NCBI GenBank assembly: GCA_012515235.1
Contig: JAAYYU010000191.1
Coordinates: 30,397-94,396 of the forward strand
DNA from: Candidatus Anammoximicrobium sp.
GTDB taxonomy: Bacteria; Planctomycetota; Planctomycetia; Pirellulales; Pirellulaceae
Direction of reading: 5' to 3'
DNA: 64,000 nt
How positions within the stretch are numbered: position 1 is the first letter of the stretch; each line of letters starts with the position of its first letter. Positions 53,441 to 62,419 of the stretch are shown in pieces. The notes beneath the pieces are model-generated. The model did not search any database. It was not told the origin of the DNA and saw only the letters and a list, made by a program, of their open reading frames with translations. A program made the position numbers and the translations under genes.

Positions 53441-54466
53441 ATGTCACGAAAGCAACGCGATCTGGAACGCGAAGTTCCTGACCTACACTTGGCCGAGATG
53501 GCCTCGGCCTCGGACGACGCCGACCGGCCGGAGGGAAAAGAGGAAGCGATGACAACCCACTCGTTGTTTGAGGAAGACTGGTGGCTGGAGAGCGTGGCGC
53601 CGGGGCGTTGGGGCGCGGCCGAGGTGCGGCGGGGGGAGGAGTTGGTGGCCCGGCTGCCCTACGTCACCAAGACGCGGTCGTGGCTGCCCATCATCACGTC
53701 GCCCCCGCTGACGCCCACGCTCGGCCCCTGGATCAAGGAGTCCCAGTCCAAGTACGCCAACCGGCTTGGTGAAGAGAAGGACCTGATCGAGGCCCTGCTC
53801 GCCCAGTTGCCGCCGCATGTCTACTGTTCCATCCCGTGTCATCCGCGGATGACGAATCTGATGCCGTTCCATTGGGCCGGCTTTGAGCTGCAACTCCGCT
53901 ACACCTACCGCCTGAATGACCTGACGGATCTGGATCGCGTGCAGTCCGGCTTTTTGTCCAACGTCCGGGGTTACATCCGCAAAGCGGAAAAGACGCTGGC
54001 GGTGCGCGACGATTTGGGTCTGGAGACGTTCCTGGACGTGAACGAACTGACCTTCCGCCGCCAGGGACGCTCGTTTCCCTATTCCCGGGAACTGGTGCGC
54101 CGGCTGGATCAGGCGTTGGCGGAGCGTGGACAACGGCGCATGCTGTTCGCGGTCGACAGCCAGGAGCGGATCCACTGGGTCACCTACCTGGTCTGGGATC
54201 GGCGCGCGGCGTACTACCTGATGAGCGGCGGCGACACGGAACTCCGCACCAGCGGCGCCAATTCGCTGCTGCTTTGGCGCGCCATCCAGCACGCCGCGAC
54301 GGTCTCCCAGGTCTTTGACTTTGAGGGTTCGATGATCGAGCCGGTGGAGCGCTTCGTGCGCGCCTTCGGCGCCCAGCAAACGCCTTACTATCGGGCCGTG
54401 TGGACCCATCCGCTGCTGAACGGTCTGCTGGCCGCGAGGCAAGTTCTGCACCGGAGGGCCGCATGA
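53441..54466 (+). CDS. FemAB/GNAT-like acyltransferase
   Basis: FELQLRYTYRLNDLTDLDRVQSGFLSNVRGYIRKAEKTLAV; YLMSGGDTELRTSGANSLLLWRAIQHAATVSQVFDFEGSMIEPVERFVRAFGA. Confidence 0.8.
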   Translation: MSRKQRDLEREVPDLHLAEMASASDDADRPEGKEEAMTTHSLFEEDWWLESVAPGRWGAAEVRRGEELVARLPYVTKTRSWLPIITSPPLTPTLGPWIKESQSKYANRLGEEKDLIEALLAQLPPHVYCSIPCHPRMTNLMPFHWAGFELQLRYTYRLNDLTDLDRVQSGFLSNVRGYIRKAEKTLAVRDDLGLETFLDVNELTFRRQGRSFPYSRELVRRLDQALAERGQRRMLFAVDSQERIHWVTYLVWDRRAAYYLMSGGDTELRTSGANSLLLWRAIQHAATVSQVFDFEGSMIEPVERFVRAFGAQQTPYYRAVWTHPLLNGLLAARQVLHRRAA

Positions 54467-55761
54467 CTCAGTTGTCCGCTGGCGGATCGATCGTCCGCGA
54501 CGAGTTCACGGTGCCGTGGGGCGACGTGCCGGAACTGACGCCTCCGCGGCGGCGGTACGTCCAGTCGCATTTTGCCCAGCGGGGGCTCGACGCTTCGCGG
54601 CTGGACGACGCTTCGCTGCGGCGTGTGTTTTCGCGTCTGGCCCGCGTCGAGGAGTACGCCTCGCACCTGTTTCACAACGGGCACAACTGGGAGCTGGACT
54701 ATGCCTGCCTCGAACGCCGCCGCGAAGGCGTCGAGCCGGTGATCGACCTTTGGGCGGCGGATTGGGCGGCCCGCGGGCTGCTGCCGGACCTGCCCGGGGC
54801 CGGACCGCGGTGGCCCCACGGCAAGCGTTTCGCGCTGTGCCTGACCCACGACATGGATACGCTGCGGGGCGACGTGTTGTGGAATCGGCTGCGGTCTTTG
54901 CGGCACTATCGCGCGGCCCCGCTGCACCAGCAGGCCATCGCTGCGGCGAGCACGGCGCGGGCCTTGGCGCGCCGGCTGATTCCCGGTCGCTGTCCGCGCG
55001 ACCCGCTGCTGTCGGAGTGGCTTGCCGCCGAAGACCAACACGGTTTCCGATCGAGTTTTTTCTTCCTCGCCCAACCGCTGCCCGAGCCGGATTGGGAGGA
55101 TTCGTTCGACGCCTACGGCGACCGGGTCCTCTTTGAGGGCCGGAAGACGACGATCCGCGAGGCGATGCGGCAGATCGCCGCCGCCGGCTGGGACGTGGGG
55201 CTGCACGGCTCGTCGCGGTCCCACGCCTCCGCCCGGCTCTTGGCGGAAGAACGCCGGATCGTTTCGGAAGCCTGCGGCGAACCGGTGCTGACGATCAGGC
55301 AGCATCACCTGTTCTTCAACGCCCGGTTCACGCCCGCGTACCAGGAGCAGGCGGGGCTGCGGGCAGATTCCAGCGTCGGCTCCAATCTCCGTTCCGGCTT
55401 TCGCTGCGGCACCGGCCTGCCTTTCTTCTGGTACGACCTCGTCGAAGACCGGGAACTCGAGATCCTGCAAGCGCCGCTGATCATTCAGGACGTGGCCTTG
55501 TTTCGAACTTTGCGAATGGACGCGGACACAGCCCTGCGCCACTGCACGGAAATCCTCCGGCAAGCGGCCGGGCTGGGAGCGGCGGTCACGATCCTCTGGC
55601 ACAACAACTGGTACGCGGTAGACGACGCGTTCGTCGTGTATCGCACGCTGCTCGAAGAGGCGTCGAGTCTGGGCGCGTGGGGATGTTCCCTGCGTGAATT
55701 GTCTGACTGGTGGCGGCAACGGCGAGCCCGGCTCGCGGGGCCAAAGGAGGTGGCTGAATGA
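54463..55761 (+). CDS. Polysaccharide deacetylase-like protein
   Basis: FALCLTHDMDTLRGD, WDVGLHGSSRSHASARLLAEERRIV, IRQHHLFFN; ATGA overlap with the upstream stop. Confidence 0.72.
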   Translation: MTQLSAGGSIVRDEFTVPWGDVPELTPPRRRYVQSHFAQRGLDASRLDDASLRRVFSRLARVEEYASHLFHNGHNWELDYACLERRREGVEPVIDLWAADWAARGLLPDLPGAGPRWPHGKRFALCLTHDMDTLRGDVLWNRLRSLRHYRAAPLHQQAIAAASTARALARRLIPGRCPRDPLLSEWLAAEDQHGFRSSFFFLAQPLPEPDWEDSFDAYGDRVLFEGRKTTIREAMRQIAAAGWDVGLHGSSRSHASARLLAEERRIVSEACGEPVLTIRQHHLFFNARFTPAYQEQAGLRADSSVGSNLRSGFRCGTGLPFFWYDLVEDRELEILQAPLIIQDVALFRTLRMDADTALRHCTEILRQAAGLGAAVTILWHNNWYAVDDAFVVYRTLLEEASSLGAWGCSLRELSDWWRQRRARLAGPKEVAE

Positions 55762-57083
55762 ACCTGCAGTTGGACCACAGTGATCTGCTGAAGACTTGGG
55801 AACTCATGCACGCCCGCAACGCGGCGCTGGGGCCGGCGCGTTTCGACTTTGGCGACATCGCCAGTCATCCCCTGTTTCTCCGCGCTTCGCGAGGCCGCTG
55901 GAGCCGTCTGGCAGTCAAGGCGATGCGCAGTCCCGAACTGCTGTTCCCGATCACGTATCGGCAGTTGCTGGGGCTCTCGAAACAGGTGGTGCCGAGCCTG
56001 TTCTACCATCTGGGCCTGACCTGTTGCGACCGCGAGCGTCTTCCGGCTGCAAGCCCCGACGCCGTGGCGCAGACCGAAGCCGCCGCGCTTGCTGCGCTCG
56101 ACCTTCGCGCCGAGGCCGAGCACGTCTGTTGGAAGCATCCCTACGACCATCATGCGGCGGCGTGGCGCACGGCGTCGCCCGACGACAGGCCGCCCTCGTG
56201 CGCCCATCACACGGGCCGCGTGGGCTTGATGCTCCTGCGGGTCGGCCGGGCCCATCGCCGCGCCGACTTCGTGGCAGCGGGCGGCAGTGCCGCCAAGGCG
56301 CTGCTGGAATACCATAACTGGCACGCCTACGACGACGGCACGTACACCGTGAGCTACTATCCCAGCTCCCAGGACGAAGTGATCAACACCGGCGCGGATG
56401 CCGCGGTGCTGCTGGCGGCGTTGGAGGCCGATCAGCGGGAACCGTGGATGCAGGACCGCTTGGAGGGCCTGGTAAGAATGCTCGTCGCCGAACAGCACGC
56501 CGACGGGTCGTGGGATTACTGCACGCGGCGTCATTACCAGACATTTGGCGGGCAGCGGGCAATCGACAACCACCACTCCGCCATGAACCTGGCGGCGCTG
56601 GCCCGCATTTTGGCCTGGGACGTCCTGGAACCGGAGTTGGGCGGCGAGGTTGGCGAGTGCCTGGAAAAAGGCCTGCGATTCTATCTCGACGCCTTTTTCA
56701 CCGCGGATGGTTCCGGATCGTATTTTCCAGGCGGCGGACGGCCCGCGTGCGTCGTGGGGTACTGCGAGGGAGTCTCGGCGCTGTGCGCGGCCCTGTCTGA
56801 TCCGCGTCGGCTGTCCGCGGGACTGGCAGACCAAGCCGACCGCCTCCTGCCCCGGATTCTGGCTCGAACGATCGACGAATTCTTCGATCCCGCAACCGGA
56901 GACGTGGCCTGCGAGCGGTGGTTCGGACGCCGTTACCGGATCCAGTCCGCACGCTGGGGATCGGCCCCGCTGATGCAGGCGATTACCGATTATCTCACGC
57001 TGACGACGGGCCGGCGCGGCGAGGTCCCCGTTTGTGCGCCGCACGCTGGCGAGTGTGTCTTGAGCCCGGCGGGCCGGAGGTAG
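55758..57083 (+). CDS. (alpha/alpha)-toroid-like protein of unknown function in glycan locus
   Basis: MLVAEQHADGSWDYCTRRHYQTFGGQRAIDNHHSAMNLAALARIL; YPSSQDEVINTGADAAVLLAALE; helical-pair pattern of terpenoid cyclase/glycosidase toroids; overlaps the upstream gene by ATGA. Confidence 0.55.
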   Translation: MNLQLDHSDLLKTWELMHARNAALGPARFDFGDIASHPLFLRASRGRWSRLAVKAMRSPELLFPITYRQLLGLSKQVVPSLFYHLGLTCCDRERLPAASPDAVAQTEAAALAALDLRAEAEHVCWKHPYDHHAAAWRTASPDDRPPSCAHHTGRVGLMLLRVGRAHRRADFVAAGGSAAKALLEYHNWHAYDDGTYTVSYYPSSQDEVINTGADAAVLLAALEADQREPWMQDRLEGLVRMLVAEQHADGSWDYCTRRHYQTFGGQRAIDNHHSAMNLAALARILAWDVLEPELGGEVGECLEKGLRFYLDAFFTADGSGSYFPGGGRPACVVGYCEGVSALCAALSDPRRLSAGLADQADRLLPRILARTIDEFFDPATGDVACERWFGRRYRIQSARWGSAPLMQAITDYLTLTTGRRGEVPVCAPHAGECVLSPAGRR

Positions 57084-57091
57084 GTGAACTC

Positions 57092-58435
57092 ATGCTGGCG
57101 ATCGTCTACCTGCTGGTTTTGCTGCTGTTCGTCCGCGAGATCCGGCTCCATCCCTGCGTCTTGCTCCGGCCCAGCATGTGGTGCAGCGCCGCGATGCTGC
57201 TGCTGATCAACGGCGCCGCCGCGTTTGCCGAGATCGAGGAAGACCGGTATCTGGAATCGCCCGAGCTGGTTCGCCTGCTGGCGATTCTGTTCCCGCTGGG
57301 AGTCTTGGGCTGGTCGTGGCTGACGCCCGCCTCGACCGCGTTGGCCCAATCCTTGTTCGAACGATGTCGGGCCGCGGACATCCGCTCGTGGAAGCCGAGC
57401 GGGGCGGAGTTGAGCTACGCCTGTGGGGTGGGCCTGGTGTCGATTCTGATCCTGGTCCTGTACACAGGTTTCGTCCCGCCGGCCCAATGGGGACTCCGGG
57501 CCGTGCTGGCCGGCGACTCCCAGTCTGCCCTGGCGCGGGAAGAGAGTCTGAAACTGATCACGAATCCGATCGTGCGGTACACTTACCCCGCTCACATGCT
57601 GGTGCTGGGGCCGTTTCTCGCCATCACGGCGTTTCTCTGGCGGCCGCGTCAGCCCTTGCTGCGCGGGCTGCGGATTCCGCTGATCGTCCTGATCGCCCTC
57701 AGCGTGATGCTGACGGGAGCCCGTTCTCCGGGCGGGGCCTTGGTGGTCGGGCTGGCAGTGGCCCACCTCTTGCGGAGAGGCCTGTACGCCGGGGCTGCCG
57801 CGATCGGCCTGTCCGTGCTGTTCGGGCTTTCCCTGGCGGGCACCCTCTCGATCGCTCGGGAGGGAATGATGGGGACGATGGATTTGACCGCGGCGGTGGA
57901 CACGTACGGCCGGGGCATGACGGACCGGGCTTTCGTGACGCCCTTCAAGACCGGCGTCTGGACCAATCTGTACGCCGAAGAGCACGGCCTGTTGGGCATC
58001 CGGAACATTCGCCCGCTGGCCTTGTTGTTCGACGAAGACTACTGCTATTTGCCCAACGCGGTGGCCAAGGAGTTCATGCCCCACGTGATGGACTCGGCCA
58101 ACGCCAATACCTGCTTCCTGTTCGACTTCCAGGCGTCGTTCGGGCTGGCGGTCGGCTGGGTCGTTGCCCTGGTGCTCCTGTGCGCGCTGGATTCCGTGCT
58201 GATCTGCTTTCGGCCCCTCTCCCCCGGCATGTTGATCGCCTGCCTGTCGACGTTCCTGCTGTGTACGTTCTCCCTGCTCTCGGCGGCCTTTTCCGTGTGT
58301 CTGATAAGTCACGGGATCGCCGCCTCGGCGGGCTTGGCGGTGGTCTTTAACGCCTGGCACGGCAACCCACGGGCCCGCGGCGATCAGACGGCGCGCCGAC
58401 CTTGCCGCCGCGCACTCCAAAACAGCTGGCGATAG
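57092..58435 (+). CDS. Multi-TM oligosaccharide polymerase (Wzy-like)
   Basis: MLAIVYLLVLLLFVREIRLHPCVLLRPSMWCSAAMLLLINGAAAF and ~10 further hydrophobic segments; large polar loop; position inside the glycan locus. Confidence 0.68.
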   Translation: MLAIVYLLVLLLFVREIRLHPCVLLRPSMWCSAAMLLLINGAAAFAEIEEDRYLESPELVRLLAILFPLGVLGWSWLTPASTALAQSLFERCRAADIRSWKPSGAELSYACGVGLVSILILVLYTGFVPPAQWGLRAVLAGDSQSALAREESLKLITNPIVRYTYPAHMLVLGPFLAITAFLWRPRQPLLRGLRIPLIVLIALSVMLTGARSPGGALVVGLAVAHLLRRGLYAGAAAIGLSVLFGLSLAGTLSIAREGMMGTMDLTAAVDTYGRGMTDRAFVTPFKTGVWTNLYAEEHGLLGIRNIRPLALLFDEDYCYLPNAVAKEFMPHVMDSANANTCFLFDFQASFGLAVGWVVALVLLCALDSVLICFRPLSPGMLIACLSTFLLCTFSLLSAAFSVCLISHGIAASAGLAVVFNAWHGNPRARGDQTARRPCRRALQNSWR

Positions 58436-58454
58436 CCGAAAACGAGGTGCTACG

Positions 58455-59630
58455 TTGCGAATCGTGCATGTGACTTCCGTCCATCCCTGGGATGATTCTC
58501 GCATCTTTTTCAAGATGTGCCGATCCTTGGCCGAGGCGGGATTCGAGGTCCATCTGGTCGTGCCGCGCAGCCAGGCTCCGGCAACTGAACGGCGCGAGGG
58601 CGTGGTGATTCACGCGGTCCCGGTTCCGCGCACCCGCCGCCAGCGCATCCTGCGCACGGTGCCGCAGGTCCGCCGGACGGCGGCCGCCCTGGACGGCGAC
58701 ATCTATCATTGTCACGATCCGGAATTGGCGCCGGTCCTGCTGAGCCTGAAAGGCCCCGGCAGGAGCGTGGTCTACGACGTGCATGAGGACGTCCCCAAGG
58801 ATATCCTCCTGAAGCAGTGGATTCCCCGCTGGCTGCGTCCTGTCGCCAGCCGGCTGGCCGCGTTGGTCCTGAGGCAGGTGGGCCGGCGACTGGACGCCGT
58901 CGTCGCCGCGACGCCGACGATTGCCGGCAGGTTTCCCAACTGCCGGACTGCCGTCATCCGAAACTATCCCTTGCTCGGAGAACTTTGTGACGGGGACGCC
59001 AGGCCCTGGAGCGAGCGGCCGAATCTGGTCGCGTACATCGGCGGCCTGACGCGCGCCCGGGGCATTCCCCAAGCGGCCGCGGCCATGCAGCAGTTGCCGG
59101 GTTCGCTGGCAGCGCGGCTGGCCTTGGCAGGCGAGTTCGAGGACGCCGCCCTGCAGGCTCAGATCCTGAGCGGCGCCGCGGCGGGCGGCGTCGACTTTCA
59201 CGGCTGGCTGGATCGTCAAGGCGTGAAAACGCTGCTGGCTCGAGCGCGCGTCGGTCTGGTAGCCCTCTTGCCCACGCCGACCTACGTGGACAGTCTGCCG
59301 ATCAAGCTGTTCGAGTACATGGCCGCGGGAATTCCCGTGGTGGCTTCGGATTTTCCGCTGTGGAGGCAGATCGTCAGCGACGCCGGCTGCGGATTGTTGG
59401 TGGATCCTTGCGAGCCCCGCGAGATCGCCCGCGCCGTGCAGTGGCTGCTGGAACACCCCGACGAAGCAGAGCGGCTGGGACGCCAGGGCAGGAACGCCGT
59501 CCAGCGTTCTCTGAATTGGGACGGCGAACTGAAAAACCTGATCGATCTCTACCAGGCGATCCGAAAGGACCGGGCGGCCGGCCAACCCGCCGCCCCCGCC
59601 CCGGCGGCGGGCCAGCGCCAGGCCGCGTAA
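58455..59630 (+). CDS. Glycosyltransferase (GT-B, GT4-like)
   Basis: MRIVHVTSVHPWDDSRIFFKMCRSLAEAGFEVHLVVP; LPIKLFEYMAAGIPVVASDFPLWRQIVSDAGCGLLVDPCEPREIARAVQWLLEHPDEAERLGRQGR. Confidence 0.93.
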   Translation: MRIVHVTSVHPWDDSRIFFKMCRSLAEAGFEVHLVVPRSQAPATERREGVVIHAVPVPRTRRQRILRTVPQVRRTAAALDGDIYHCHDPELAPVLLSLKGPGRSVVYDVHEDVPKDILLKQWIPRWLRPVASRLAALVLRQVGRRLDAVVAATPTIAGRFPNCRTAVIRNYPLLGELCDGDARPWSERPNLVAYIGGLTRARGIPQAAAAMQQLPGSLAARLALAGEFEDAALQAQILSGAAAGGVDFHGWLDRQGVKTLLARARVGLVALLPTPTYVDSLPIKLFEYMAAGIPVVASDFPLWRQIVSDAGCGLLVDPCEPREIARAVQWLLEHPDEAERLGRQGRNAVQRSLNWDGELKNLIDLYQAIRKDRAAGQPAAPAPAAGQRQAA

Positions 59631-59734
59631 CGGAGTTCACCTCGCGGCGAGGAGGGCGGACAAGCGAGGAGGGCGGACAAAAGTGTGAAAGAAGTGCAGT
59701 TCGGAGACGTTTTTCATCTTCACGGCGTCCTGTC

Positions 59735-60961
59735 ATGAATATCTTGTTGTGCAATCATTACGCCGGTTCGCACCGGCATGGCATGGAATACCGGCCCTAC
59801 TATCTGGCGCGCGAGTGGGTACGCCGCGGACACCACGTGACGATCGTAGCCGCCTCGCGTTCCCATCTGCGGCAGCAGAATCCGTCGTGCGCAGAACGAG
59901 CGGCTGTCGAATGGATCGATGGCATCCGCTACGTCTGGCTGCGGACGCCGCCTTATGCGGGCAACGGCATCCGGCGCGTGGCGAATATGTTCTCCTTCGT
60001 GGGTCAACTGCTGCGGCGCGGCGGCGACGTCGTGGGGGACTGGCGGCCGGATGCCGTCATCGCCTCGTCCACCTATCCCCTGGACATCCTTCCCACGCAT
60101 CGCCTGGCGCGGCGTTACCACGCCAAGCTGTTGTTCGAGGTGCATGACTTGTGGCCCTTGACGCCGATGGAGTTGGGGGGCATGTCCCGCTGGCACCCCT
60201 TCATCATGTCGTTGCAGTGGGCCGAGGATTTCGCCTATCGCCGGGCAGACCGCGTGGTCTCCCTGTTGCCCAAGGCCGACAGTTACATGCGTCAGCGCGG
60301 GATGGCGGCGGACAAGTTCCAGCACATTCCCAACGGCGTGGACCTGGGAGAGTGGGAACGCTGCGATCAAAAACTGCCCGAAAGCCACGAGCGGATCATC
60401 CGCGACGAACGGCAGGCCGGCCGCTTTCTGGTGGGCTACGCCGGCGGGCACGGGTTGTCCAATGCCTTGGAGTTCTTGCTCGCGGCGGCGGAACAGCTGA
60501 GGGATCAGCCGGTGACATTCCTGCTGGTGGGCCAAGGGCCGGAAAAGCCGACGTTGGAACAAATCGCCCAGGTCCGCGGCCTGACGAATGTGCGGTTCCT
60601 GGCACCGCTGCCCAAAGCGGCCGTGCCCTCGTTTCTCACGGACATGGACGCTTTGTATCTGGGGTGGCGCCGGCAACCGCTGTACCGGTTCGGGATCAGC
60701 GCCAACAAGCTGTTCGACTACATGATGGCGGCCCGCCCGGTGATCCATTCCATCGAGACGGCCGCCGACCCCGTGGCCGAAAGCGGCTGCGGCGTGTGCT
60801 GCGCCCCGGAGGATCCGGCGGCCATCGCGCGGGCCACCCGAGAACTGCTGGAGCGGCACCCCGACGAACGCCAGCGAATGGGCCGGCTCGGCCGGGAGTA
60901 CGTCCTTCGGCATCACACCTACGCAACCTTGGCGGATCGCTTTCTGGAGGTCCTGACATGA
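59735..60961 (+). CDS. Glycosyltransferase (GT-B, GT4-like)
   Basis: MNILLCNHYAGSHRHGMEYRPYYLAREWVRRGHHVTIVAA; FEVHDLWPLTPMELGG; ISANKLFDYMMAARPVIHSIETAADPVAESGCGVCCAPEDP. Confidence 0.93.
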   Translation: MNILLCNHYAGSHRHGMEYRPYYLAREWVRRGHHVTIVAASRSHLRQQNPSCAERAAVEWIDGIRYVWLRTPPYAGNGIRRVANMFSFVGQLLRRGGDVVGDWRPDAVIASSTYPLDILPTHRLARRYHAKLLFEVHDLWPLTPMELGGMSRWHPFIMSLQWAEDFAYRRADRVVSLLPKADSYMRQRGMAADKFQHIPNGVDLGEWERCDQKLPESHERIIRDERQAGRFLVGYAGGHGLSNALEFLLAAAEQLRDQPVTFLLVGQGPEKPTLEQIAQVRGLTNVRFLAPLPKAAVPSFLTDMDALYLGWRRQPLYRFGISANKLFDYMMAARPVIHSIETAADPVAESGCGVCCAPEDPAAIARATRELLERHPDERQRMGRLGREYVLRHHTYATLADRFLEVLT

Positions 60962-61716
60962 TTCCGACTGCCTCTCCATCGCCATCCCTGCGGGCTGTGT
61001 CCCACGGTGCCGGCGGCGTCCAGACGGAGGAAGAAGCGCGGGTGGTGGCCGCCTACGCGCGCCGCAAAGACACGGTTCCGCCCGACCGTTACTCGTTCTT
61101 CAACCCTGGCAATCTGTTCATGGTGCAGACGCGCGAATGGGAGGTGCTGCGGCTCCTGCGCCGGCTTGACGGCACGCCCTTGGCCTCGAAAAAGATCCTG
61201 GAAATCGGCTGCGGGACGGGGCACTGGCTGCGCGAATTTATTCGTTGGGGAGCCCGCCCCGAAAATCTGACGGGCGTGGATCTGTTGCCGGAACGGATCG
61301 CGGAAGCCCGGCGACTGTGCCCGGAAGGCGTGCGTTTGACCTGCGGCGGCGCGAACGACGTGCAGGCGCCGGACGCAAGCTTCGACCTGATCCTGCAAGC
61401 CACCGTCTTTACGTCGGTTCTGGAGCCCCGCGTCAAACAACAGATCGCCGGCGAAATGCTGCGACTGGTCCGGCCCGAGGGCACGATCCTCTGGTACGAC
61501 TTCCGCATCGACAACCCGAAGAATCCCGATGTCCGCGGGGTGGGACGGGCGGAGATCCGGCGCCTGTTTCCGGACTGCCGCATCGAACTCCGGCCGATCA
61601 CGCTGGCTCCGCCCCTGGCCCGCCGGCTGGCAGGGTATTCACGCTGGCTTTGCGAACTGCTGCAGGCGTGCCCGTTGCTGTGTACCCACTATCTGGGAGC
61701 GATCCGGAGGCTGTGA
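60958..61716 (+). CDS. Class I SAM-dependent methyltransferase
   Basis: ILEIGCGTGHWLREFIRWGARPENLTGVDLLPERIAEARRLCPEGVRLTCGGANDVQAPDASFDLILQATVFTSV; ATGA overlap with the upstream gene. Confidence 0.9.
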   Translation: MIPTASPSPSLRAVSHGAGGVQTEEEARVVAAYARRKDTVPPDRYSFFNPGNLFMVQTREWEVLRLLRRLDGTPLASKKILEIGCGTGHWLREFIRWGARPENLTGVDLLPERIAEARRLCPEGVRLTCGGANDVQAPDASFDLILQATVFTSVLEPRVKQQIAGEMLRLVRPEGTILWYDFRIDNPKNPDVRGVGRAEIRRLFPDCRIELRPITLAPPLARRLAGYSRWLCELLQACPLLCTHYLGAIRRL

Positions 61717-61804
61717 AACAAGGGCTCGGATCGGACCCGGGAGCCGCCGTCGCGAACGGACGGATGACGGCAGCGTGATTCACCTGGTGAAAAGGACTGG
61801 CCGC

Positions 61805-62419
61805 ATGACCAAGCGTTGTTTTGACATCACCGTGGCCTGGCTCGGATTGCTCTTCCTGTCGCCCCTGCTGTTCGTCGTCTTCCTCGCCATCTATGCGACC
61901 GAAGGACGGCCGGTGTTCTTCCGTCAGCGCAGAATCGGCTGGAAAGGCCGCCCGTTCACCATGTACAAGTTCCGCACGATGCGAATCGCGCGGAACACCG
62001 AGTCGGGTTCGTTCGACGCGGGAGATGGCTCGCGCGTCACAAGGCTGGGCCAGGTGCTGCGGAAGACCAAGCTGGATGAGTTGCCGCAACTGTGGAACGT
62101 CCTGCGTGGCGACATGTCCCTGGTGGGGCCGCGGCCGGAGGTGGAACAGTGGGTCGGCCTGTATCCGCACCGCTGGGCAAAGGTGCTGCAAGTCCGACCC
62201 GGCGTGACGGACCCGGCGTCCATCGTGTACCGCGACGAGGAGCGGTTGCTCGGACAGGCCGCTGATCCCCTCCAGACCTACCGGCAACACGTCCTGCCCC
62301 ACAAACTGACGCTGTACGAAGAGTATGTCGCAACTCGGACCTTCTGGCGTGATCTAAGGATTATCGCCCAAACCTTGTTGGCGGTCGTCTGGCCGCGTGC
62401 GGGGAAGGAGCCCCTATGA
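61805..62419 (+). CDS. Bacterial sugar transferase (undecaprenyl-phosphate sugar-1-phosphate transferase family)
   Basis: MTKRCFDITVAWLGLLFLSPLLFVVFLAIYATEGRPVFFRQRRIGWKGRPFTMYKFRTM; LRKTKLDELPQLWNVLRGDMSLVGPRPEVEQWV. Confidence 0.94.
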   Translation: MTKRCFDITVAWLGLLFLSPLLFVVFLAIYATEGRPVFFRQRRIGWKGRPFTMYKFRTMRIARNTESGSFDAGDGSRVTRLGQVLRKTKLDELPQLWNVLRGDMSLVGPRPEVEQWVGLYPHRWAKVLQVRPGVTDPASIVYRDEERLLGQAADPLQTYRQHVLPHKLTLYEEYVATRTFWRDLRIIAQTLLAVVWPRAGKEPL

